Positions 63,204 through 64,000 of a stretch of 64,000 nucleotides of DNA are shown piece by piece; positions within the stretch are counted from its first letter, which is position 1; every line of letters starts with the position of its first letter. The stretch covers positions 1,451,383-1,515,382 of the forward strand of contig NC_054537.1 of NCBI RefSeq assembly GCF_017654505.1. The letters are read 5' to 3'. Source of the stretch: Polyodon spathula (lineage: Eukaryota; Chordata; Actinopteri; Acipenseriformes; Polyodontidae). The position numbers and the translations under genes were made by a program. The notes below the pieces were generated by a model, which was given only the letters and a program-made list of their open reading frames with translations, had not been told where the DNA came from and did no database searches.

Positions 63204-63358
63204 GGTGCGTGCGTCAGTTCCCATGCTGTGACATTAACACCACACAGGGAGCTGGCAGGGCCTGGTGGACACTCCGAAAAACCTGCTTCAGAATTGTGGA
63301 GCACAGCTGGTTTGAAACGTTTATCATCTTTATGATTCTACTCAGCAGTGGAGCTCTT
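63204..63358 (+). CDS. scn5a: Nav alpha exon: start of domain III, S1
   Basis: A 155-nt exon entering in phase 1 (two bases complete an Arg codon) and leaving in phase 0. It reads [34 protein letters not shown], then S1 ([14 protein letters not shown]). Acceptor TTTTTTTGATCAG, donor GTAAGT. VEHSWFE is the Nav1.5-type form; brain and muscle paralogues usually have VEHNWFE. The size equals the usual DIII S1 exon. The residue created across the junction is Arg, where most Nav channels have Gly before CV. Confidence 0.96.
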
Positions 63359-63952
63359 GTAAGTTGACTGACTTTGTTTTCTTAGTTTTTTCAAGTTCAA
63401 ATGTCTGGATTAGAAACCCCAGCAGCACAACATCCATGGAGACAGCCCACACAGTACCAAGCATTAGCCATCCTTCCAGGATTAAGAGCCTCTGCTGTTT
63501 AAATCCTTGCATACTGGATACTTTGCTCAATTCCATTGTAACATGGATTACCATTCACCCACATACAGCACATAATGCAGAGGCATTTTCTAGGCAATCT
63601 GTGCCAACAAAATGGAACGGGTTCCGTGCTGTGCATAGGTTCTGTGTGCATGGTAAAGCACACGTGTGCCATGGCTGGATCACAGTCCTTATTGTTGTTG
63701 TATGTTACTGAGAGTACACATTATTATTGTTTTTTGCATGCCCTAATAATTAATGTTGTTCATATTTAGCATTAGCAGTGATATCAATACACAGACAATA
63801 TGTTGATAAGAGCACATTTTTTTTCTGGAACTGCATGTGTTCTGGTATTTCCAGCAGTCTATACGGATTTATTTTGAAAAGATATCATCGTTATGCACAT
63901 TTCTGTGGAGACTGGGGGGGGTCATTATACATTCTTTTTCTTTCTCCATCAG
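63359..63952 (+). other. Short intron within DIII S1-S2
   Basis: 594 bp with donor GTAAGT and acceptor TTTCTTTCTCCATCAG. No repeat or element was recognised. The 115-codon frame at 63364 lies wholly inside the intron and has no support. Confidence 0.9.
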
Positions 63953-64000
63953 GCATTTGAAGATGTCAACATAGAAAAAAGAAAAGTGATAAAAAACGTT
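63953..64000 (+). CDS. scn5a: Nav alpha exon: DIII S1-S2 loop (cut by window edge)
   Basis: The exon opens in phase 0 after TTTCTTTCTCCATCAG and reads AFEDVNIEKRKVIKNV before the window ends. AFED directly follows SSGAL of the previous exon, as in all vertebrate Nav channels (SSGALAFEDI). The rest of this exon, domain III, the inactivation gate and domain IV lie beyond the right edge. The intron before it is short (594 bp). Confidence 0.94.

Overview
The window looks like vertebrate chromosomal DNA, most probably from a ray-finned fish. It holds one split protein-coding gene on the plus strand, with consensus GT-AG introns and conserved voltage-gated channel exons. The introns are packed with fish-style Tc1/mariner elements, LINE fragments, LTRs and many minisatellites. 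A repeat-rich, slowly evolving non-teleost lineage (sturgeon, paddlefish or gar type) would fit, but that is inference. There are no bacterial-type genes, operons, CRISPR arrays, rRNAs or recognisable tRNA genes.

The gene is a voltage-gated sodium channel alpha subunit, probably of the Nav1.5 (scn5a) clade. Seven exons are visible: 3696-3934, 7013-7186, 11946-12302, 31478-31921, 60387-60510, 63204-63358 and 63953 to beyond the right edge. They encode the end of the DI-DII linker, all of domain II (S1-S6 with the selectivity-filter glutamate), the DII-DIII linker with an ankyrin-G-type motif, and the first part of domain III S1. Exon lengths (239, 174, 357, 444, 124, 155) follow the usual vertebrate Nav pattern. 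The gene is cut by both window edges.

All other DNA is intronic. From left to right: intron before DII (1-3695) with a LINE tail, a small TTAA-flanked MITE, a CT/TA microsatellite and a MITE with a telomere-like core; 3935-7012 with an 18-bp array and a 55-bp array that ends exactly at the exon acceptor; 7187-11945 with a 71-bp array and a dead Tc1 copy; 12303-31477 (19 kb) with 60-, 21-, 37- and 68-bp arrays, a solo LTR, a small Tc1-type element, a second telomere-core MITE and a 46-bp array beside the next exon; 31922-60386 (28 kb) with a nested MITE, LINE/SINE fragments, more arrays, a 970-bp MITE, a 2.5-kb IS630/Tc1-like transposon with a split transposase, a second LTR candidate and a 795-bp tandem duplication; then two short introns.

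The most notable signals are two. Two exon acceptors are directly preceded by tandem arrays that multiply splice-site-like motifs; in one of them the true AG lies exactly in register with the array. A MITE family also carries degenerate CCCTAA telomere-like DNA between long inverted termini, with 8-bp near-matching flanks. Several minisatellites sit inside non-autonomous transposons, which suggests that transposons seeded the arrays.
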